DNA from: Alviniconcha marisindica
Taxonomy: Eukaryota; Mollusca; Gastropoda; Provannidae
DNA: 64,000 nucleotides
Reading direction: 5' to 3'
NCBI GenBank assembly: GCA_018857735.1
Contig: JABMCL010003179.1
Location: 178,501-242,500, forward strand
Positions 58,182 to 64,000 of the stretch are shown here, piece after piece (positions within the stretch are counted from its first letter, which is position 1; every line of letters starts with the position of its first letter). A model generated the notes under the pieces. The model searched no databases and was not told where the DNA came from. It saw only the letters and a list, made by a program, of their open reading frames with translations. Position numbers and translations under genes: made by a program.

Positions 58182-58568
58182 ATGCCAGACAGGTTATCAA
58201 TGAAGTCTAAGGATTCAGTCTTACAGATGGAGATGTCTGCAGTAACTGAGGAGAGTGTAATGGATGTCTCTGCTGAGATGGAAGTGGAAACAACTGGCTT
58301 CCACTCTGCAAAAATAAAGTGCCTGTTGAGTGACATCTCTGCCCAGAAAGCAGAAAAACCATATGTGCAGAAAAGGAACCTGGTTTGCCACAGGAAGCAA
58401 CACCTCAAATTGCCTGGTGGACTCTGTTCACAGTGTGATAAGAAATTTACCATGTCTGATGACTTTCATTCTCATATGAACAGTGTTCATCTGAAGATAA
58501 AACCCTTTAAGCGTGAGACGTGCGAAAGGTTATTTGCACACAAGAGAAGCCTTCAGCCTTCTCAGTAA
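58182..58568 (+). pseudogene. Decayed C2H2 zinc-finger sequence
   Basis: A 128-codon frame contains one near-normal finger, CSQCDKKFTMSDDFHSHMNS then VH, with linker-like KPF. The fingers before (EKPYVQKRNLVCHRKQH) and after (CERLFAHKRSL) lack cysteines or histidines. The pattern is that of an eroding KRAB-less C2H2 array, although a live exon of a longer gene cannot be ruled out. Confidence 0.55.
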
Positions 58569-58656
58569 CAGCAAAGACTATAAATACAAAGATGGGTCAT
58601 CAGGTGATTTTCAGTGTTCCAGCCAACTACAGTACCACCTACTGTTAGTGTTACAC

Positions 58657-58773
58657 ATGATGGCGGCCAAAATGAAGGTCTGCAGCAGTATGGATGCATG
58701 TAGCGCAATAAACTGTTCCAATTCGTGGTACAAGTGTCCAGGAAAATCATTCTTTTGCTTTCCAAAATATTAA
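58657..58773 (+). pseudogene. THAP-domain first exon with premature stop
   Basis: The frame from ATG 58657 or 58660 reads MAAKMKVCSSMDACSAINCS.. to PGKSFFCFPKY, then TAA. The spacing C-x4-C and the FPK motif match the first part of a THAP zinc-binding domain (C2CH). A consensus donor AAG|GTGAGT (58778/58779) follows five bases after the stop, exactly where a THAP exon 1 could end. ATGGCGGCC at the start resembles a YY1 site, common at promoters. The stop implies a relic, a truncated product or a sequencing error. Confidence 0.5.
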
Positions 58774-58784
58774 GCAAGGTGAGT

Positions 58785-59682
58785 GAATCAGTTTTATTTG
58801 CCTTTTTTCTCTGTTGGATTACATTCACTCAAATAGTCCTGCTTGTGTTGCAGTAAACAAAAAAATTGTCTGCTTCGCGTTTGATGGTATGTTTTTCAGT
58901 CTCTGTTGTTTTTGGAAAGAATTTTATGCAGATATGCATTGTTTGCTTATTCTAGTTTCGGGGGATTGTTCTGATTTTCCATAATGCATGTACACACTTT
59001 CCTTTGAGTTTGATACTTTGATCATTGTCACACTGATGTTTTGATTTGGGGGGTTTCCTCATCATCTGCTATTGTATTAATCAGTAATCTTTGCATGTTT
59101 TGCTTTTTATGGTTTGCTGATCTGCTAATCTGTCCCTCTTATGACTGAATAATGTGATTTTATGTTTGTCTTGAGACTGAAAAGGAAGTACATCATTTCC
59201 ATTCACCTTCTTTTTTCTTCAACTGATGCAAACTCTGTGTCTAAAATAGCAGGTAAGCTGATCTCCTGACCAAGAAAGTCAGCCAGCTCTAAAAATGTTA
59301 CAGCTTCTGCAGTGACTGTCTTGAAGACTTGCAGTTCATGAATCACAATCATTTGTAACAGATTTGATTGACACAAATGCACACATGAACACACTTTTTG
59401 TCAGTTTGTGTGCAACAAATACAGTTCTTCACACTGACACTGTGAAATCAATGAAATGATCAGTTTACATCATCCAATACAACAAAATGATACACATACA
59501 TGTATGGAAAAATGAGACAAGTCGGTTTACAAAGTAGATCAGAGGCAACTCCCCTGTAAAGGCCTGATGAATTTTGTGACTCATTGAACAGCCCAGTACT
59601 CAATATTTAGTCCTGATGTTCAGACTGAAACATAACAATAGCAGATTAGTAGAAGACAATTTGACTTGCCAGTGGATAATAT

Positions 59683-59683
<1 letters not shown>
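58785..59683. other. Non-coding stretch
   Basis: AT-rich, no recognised exon for the rest of the THAP domain. Confidence 0.4.
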
Positions 59684-59738
<55 letters not shown>

Positions 59739-59751
59739 GAGAGAGAGAGCA
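59684..59751. repeat. (GA)n microsatellite
   Basis: GA run with two short interruptions. Confidence 0.97.
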
Positions 59752-59808
59752 GTACATACATAGAATAAGGTTATAATATGTATTTTGTAAACTTGAAATG
59801 TTTCAGGT

Positions 59809-59849
59809 TGTGTGTGTGTGTGTTGTGTGTGTGTGTGTGTGTGTGTGTG

Positions 59850-59917
<68 letters not shown>

Positions 59918-59987
59918 CAGAGACAGAGACAGAGACAGAGACAGAGACAGAGACAGAGAGACAGAGAGAGACAGAGAGACAGAGAGT
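59809..59987. repeat. Compound (GT)n-(GA)n-(GACA)n microsatellite
   Basis: GT, then GA, then imperfect GACAGA units. Arg-Glu and Ser-Leu open frames here are artefacts. Confidence 0.97.
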
Positions 59988-60540
59988 TGGACACTTTGAT
60001 TCTTTATTCATTATTGCTTTGGACAGGGTACATAACAATGGGGTGAAATGATATCTAAAAAAGCCAAAGCAGTACATGAATAGTGTCATGTAAATTATGT
60101 ATACTTGAATTAAAGTTATAAAAATGTGTTCAGATAAGATATGCACTTGGACACACAGAATGGTGTGAATGGTTTGGGTAGGTGTGGGTGTGGTGGGGAG
60201 GGTCAGACCACAAGATGTAAATTTATGTATAAGCTGGAGGTTTTACAATTACATCAGACTTTGTGTCACATTGTTGAGAGTAACACTGCTCTGCAAAGTG
60301 CAAGATGAAATTTCATTATCTTAGGAGTTTTGTGATTCACTGTGAACTGATTAGTAGTACTATATTTAGTCTTGATATTAAGATTGGACCATGGTGCAGA
60401 CTAATAATACTATAGAAAACAAATTATCACAAGACAATGGCAATGTCATTTAGCAACCAACAACAGAAAATGAAACAATGCAATCAAGTTCAGCATTGTA
60501 ACATCACCATAGTTTAATGTTTTGTGTAAAATGATATGTA

Positions 60541-61035
60541 AGGGAGCAGGGTGGGGAGTGAGGGAAGCAGGTTGGAAGCATGGATAAAGACTAAAAGAGT
60601 CACAAGTCAGAGGTTGCTATAACATAACTTTTATTTGCACCAACCAGGAAACAATGTAGGCTCTCCCCTGAATCAAGATGCATAGGCAGCAGCTCGAACT
60701 GATGACCTGCTACTGCAAGGACACTGGGGGAAAAGGGACACTGCAGGTGGTGGTGGTGACGTGTTGCTTAATGTCCTCAGATGTCAGTTGACATATTAGG
60801 GACAAGTTGTGACCAATGCCGAAGCACGGTTCAATAATTCTTTATGTCCACGGAAACCAGAAGGCTCGTTAGGACGGACAGCTCAGGACGGCCACCTTGA
60901 CTCTCACACAGCTCCTGAACTATGGGGACACTGCAGGCCCAGCGCACAAGTTTTAACACTTTAGATAATTGGGGCCATAAAACTCCCACCCAACCAAAAA
61001 GGATAAAGGACAGGAAAGAAAGGTTAAAGGGACAT
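60541..61035 (+). repeat. Dispersed repeat H, copy 2
   Basis: Matches 23744-24600 in blocks; here it is interrupted by the family E SINE at 60748-60924. The copy at 24 kb is interrupted elsewhere, so together they show both pre-insertion states. Confidence 0.8.
60748..60924 (-). mobile_element. SINE-like element, family E (copy 5)
   Basis: It is flanked by the perfect 13-bp repeat GGGACACTGCAGG (60735-60747 and 60925-60937). This copy looks young: the flanks are identical and the sequence is close to copies 1 and 4. Confidence 0.93.
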
Positions 61036-61396
61036 GGCCCGAAACACATACAATACACTCGGTTACAAATATTTAGTTCAAGCACTGAACATTTCAGTTT
61101 CAGGTTGATAATGACAATTTAAGAAACAAAGTCAAAGTCACTTGGCTTGTTTCAGATTTTCTGATTTATGTGCATTTCAACTTGGTTCACCGCACTCTGT
61201 GTTTATCTGTTGCTTACATTTGTTCATCCCACAATTTCAAATGCATGTTTACAAGTATTTTTGCATGTTTAGGGGAATTGCCACTGTATAATTATGACTA
61301 TATAAAATTATAAGTGATTATTTTCTTGGTTTTAATGTACACATTATTGTTATCTTATAAAACATGTGCTCACCCTTGTTAGTTTCTGCTACAGTC

Positions 61397-61399
<3 letters not shown>

Positions 61400-61441
<42 letters not shown>

Positions 61442-61459
61442 TGTGTGTGTGTGTGTGTT
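61400..61459. repeat. (GT)n microsatellite
   Basis: GT run with one interruption. Confidence 0.96.
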
Positions 61460-61624
61460 TTATTTTTAAAATAATACCTTATGTAAATTGTTTTGGTATT
61501 GGTAGGACTAGGACCATGCTCTACATGTGTATAGAAATTAGAAATATAATATCATATTTAGGTTAATATGTATCATGTGAGCGATCAGGGCGTTGATGAG
61601 CACATGATGATGATAAATGTACAT

Positions 61625-61625
<1 letters not shown>

Positions 61626-61682
<57 letters not shown>

Positions 61683-61745
61683 AGCTTGCAATGCAGCTTA
61701 TGCTCTGACAGTGACAGTGACACCGACACTGACAGTGACACTGAC
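61626..61745. repeat. (TA)n followed by a (TGACAG)-type repeat
   Basis: TA run to 61680; imperfect 'tgacagtgacac' hexamers at about 61707-61745. Confidence 0.93.
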
Positions 61746-62492
61746 GACCCGTCCTTGACACTAAATGACTAATGACAAGAAGAAGGAATCTAGATTTGGC
61801 AGTGTGCTATGTTTTCTGTTCCTATTTCCCAGACATTATCGTTCTCGTCATTCATGTTACTGTAAACTTTAAGTTTAACTTGCTACTGCTGGTTGGCCAA
61901 AGTGCAGGATCACCTTTTCCCCCACTGGCACCGTCAGTGTCACGCTGTCCTTCAAAATCCACCACTTTGTATTGAGTACAATATTACTTAAAAATTGATA
62001 ACTACCGAAATGGGACTGATGCGGACATAAAAATTAATGTGCACTGATTGAATCAGTGAATGGCTGACCAAACAGCAAGTACACTTTACAAAATCAACTC
62101 TTTTTTTCTACTTCTTCTTTTTTCCCCCAAACCAAAAATGAATAACAATGGAAGTAAAATGAAGCAATAACTAAGAACACCCGGTATACATAGTATGAAG
62201 CTTACCTAATTTTACTGTGATTATAAATTAGCCTGTCTTCCAGTTACAAATGTACAAAGCAGTCTTTCACTGGTCTGAAACACGTGCTCAGCCATAATGA
62301 ATCTTACTTCCCCTCAGAGTGACATCCCCTGCTTAAAGTCTAATCACACCAAACTGCAAAACATTTCAAATGGCAAATACAGTTTCACAGTTTCAATTTG
62401 GCCTGTCTTGTGAACATTATACTATGTTCAAAATACATCGAAAGTTAATACGTCCACAAAAAGGGCACTAAACAACAAGCGTCATCGCCGTC
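61746..62492. other. Non-coding stretch
   Basis: Nothing recognised. Confidence 0.4.

Positions 62493-62556
<64 letters not shown>
62493..62556. repeat. (GT)n-(GA)n microsatellite
   Basis: Compound dinucleotide run at the edge of repeat I. Confidence 0.96.
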
Positions 62557-62557
<1 letters not shown>

Positions 62558-63440
62558 TCGAACTTGAAAACTTAATTTGACAGGGATTGTAGTTTAGGTT
62601 CAGTCAAAAACCTGTCTAACAACTAGTCCTTGCTAAGCTACTAATGAGTAAATACAACATTACAGGCATCATGATATACACTATAGGCATGAATGAGTGA
62701 GTAAAACGTTATTTCCACACAAAACATAGCGTGTTCGCAGCGCCAGGTGCACACTGACATGCATACATCACTCTGTTATACATTATGAGCATACAATCAG
62801 CAAATAAGGCAGTAGATCCATTATCTGATCAGTTCATAATCATAACTAGTCACATTGGAAAAGAAAACAGAAGCAGTCAAAGCAGTCAATAACTGAAGAA
62901 CAGTAAGGGAGAGGGAGAAGAAGAAGAGAGAGAGAAAGAAGAAAAAAAGTCACTCTCACAAGTCAGAGTCGGAAGGACTCAGCGGAGTTCTGTAGGTGCA
63001 TAAAGTAAGTCTCAAATGACCAGTACAATGGCAATCACCCGAAAACCTCACCGTCTCTGTGTGTGTCTGTCTGAGAGAAAGAGAGAACTCAAACTCGCCG
63101 AACTCTAAAACTTTATTTTACATGGATGGTAGTTTAGGTTCAGTCAAAAACCCGTCAGGTCCTTGCTAAGCTACTGCTGAATAAATATAAAATTACAGGC
63201 ATCATTTATATATATATCTAGGCATGAATGGGTGAGTGAAATTTTATACATGAAAAATTCCAAACAAAACATAGCCGCGTGTTAATTCACAGCGCCAGAT
63301 GCACACATGCATACCAGTCATTTCTATTTATACCAGTTATTTATATGAGCATACAACCAGTAAATCAGGCAGTAGAACATTTGATCAATTGATATGACCA
63401 GTATTGGAAAAGAAAAGAAAAGCAGTCAATGCTTATCTTA
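62557..63440 (-). repeat. Dispersed repeat I, two tandem copies
   Basis: 62557-62900 and 63085-63440 share 'gtagtttaggttcagtcaaa', 'ccttgctaagctact', 'gagcatacaa' and 'aggcagtaga' in the same order. A shorter copy is at 21430-21590. Both begin after 'agagagaactc', which suggests unequal exchange or insertion at GA-rich sites. Confidence 0.8.
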
Positions 63441-63456
63441 TAAAGAACAGTAAGGG

Positions 63457-64000
63457 GGGGGGGGGGGGGGGGTCAGGGGGAGTACTCTCCATGTTAGTGG
63501 TGGTAGTGGTGGTGGATGCTCCATGGTGGTGGTGGTGATGGCTAGGATTCACTAGTGGTGGTGGCCAGGTGGATGTTAGATGGCTAGGTGGGGGTGGTGG
63601 AAGCTCAGTGGTGGTGGTGGATGTTCCCTGTGGTGGTGGTGGTGGTGGTGGTGGTGGTGGTGGATGTTCCCTGTTGTGGTGGTTGTGGTGGAAGCTCCCT
63701 GGTGGTGGTGGTAGCTCCCTGGTGGTGGTAGATGTTCCCTGTGGTGGTGGTGGTGGTGGTGGTGGAGACTGATGCTGTGGTGGTGGTGGTGGTGGTGGTG
63801 GTGGAGACTGATGCTCTGCTGGTGGTGGTGGTTGTGGTGGAGACTGATGCTCTGCTGGTGGTGGTGGTGGTGGTGGAGACTGATGCTCTGCTGGTGGTGA
63901 TGGTGGCCGTGGTGGAGACTGATGCTCTGCTGGTCGTGGTGGTGGTGGTGGAGACTGATGCTCGCTGGTAGTGGTGGTGGTGGTGGAGACTGATGCTCTG
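63457..64000. repeat. Poly-G run, then (GGT)n minisatellite
   Basis: After the G run, GGT triplets are arranged in higher-order units ending 'ggagactgatgctctgctg' (63763 onward, ~45 bp, at least five copies to the window edge). Val- or Gly-rich open frames are artefacts. Confidence 0.93.

Overview
The window is animal nuclear DNA. Its genes have several exons with GT/AG introns, simple-sequence repeats are very abundant ((CA)n, (GA)n, (TA)n, poly-G/C), and retroelement relics and short interspersed elements lie everywhere. The divergent nicotinic-receptor subunit and the mix of repeats suggest a lophotrochozoan, most likely a gastropod mollusc. That placement is inference.

Two protein genes can be assembled exon by exon with consistent reading phase. 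(1) On the + strand, 31785-44244, a seven-exon Cys-loop receptor subunit of the nicotinic acetylcholine receptor type (471 aa) has a signal peptide, a Cys-loop split by an intron, four membrane segments and a short cytoplasmic loop. Its introns hold an antisense Ty3/gypsy relic, two LINE relics, SINEs and several tandem arrays. (2) On the - strand, 56803-49444, a five-exon gene encodes RRP8/nucleomethylin (572 aa), a nucleolar Rossmann-fold methyltransferase. Downstream of it on the + strand are candidate exons with a decayed C2H2 zinc finger (57.8-58.6 kb) and the first part of a THAP domain that meets a stop codon (58.66-58.77 kb). An isolated Ig-like ORF lies at 30.2 kb.

Most other sequence is mobile or repetitive. 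0-8 kb holds microsatellites, minisatellites and a dispersed repeat. 8-9.8 kb is a decayed CR1-like LINE. 13-25 kb is a nest of SINEs, LINE fragments, an inverted-repeat element with TTA flanks, a satellite array and a second inverted-repeat family. 25.6-26.0 kb is a long foldback. 28.3-29.9 kb has an inverted-repeat element copy, a SINE and an L2-like LINE 3' end. 45.6-46.85 kb is a TTAA-flanked, piggyBac-like non-autonomous element. 59-64 kb is simple repeats and duplicated repeats.

Two observations stand out. First, intron 6 of the receptor gene holds at least 23 tandem copies of the exon-7 3' splice site plus its first ~36 coding bases, mostly 39 bp per unit; the last copy is the real exon start. 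Second, there is a group of short retroposons built around one 3' stem-loop followed by a TWAARCACCA-like tail and (TTAC)n. Its smallest members (58-68 bp) are essentially only the stem-loop and tail, yet are flanked by 9-12 bp target-site duplications in four places. The stem is kept by compensating base changes between families.
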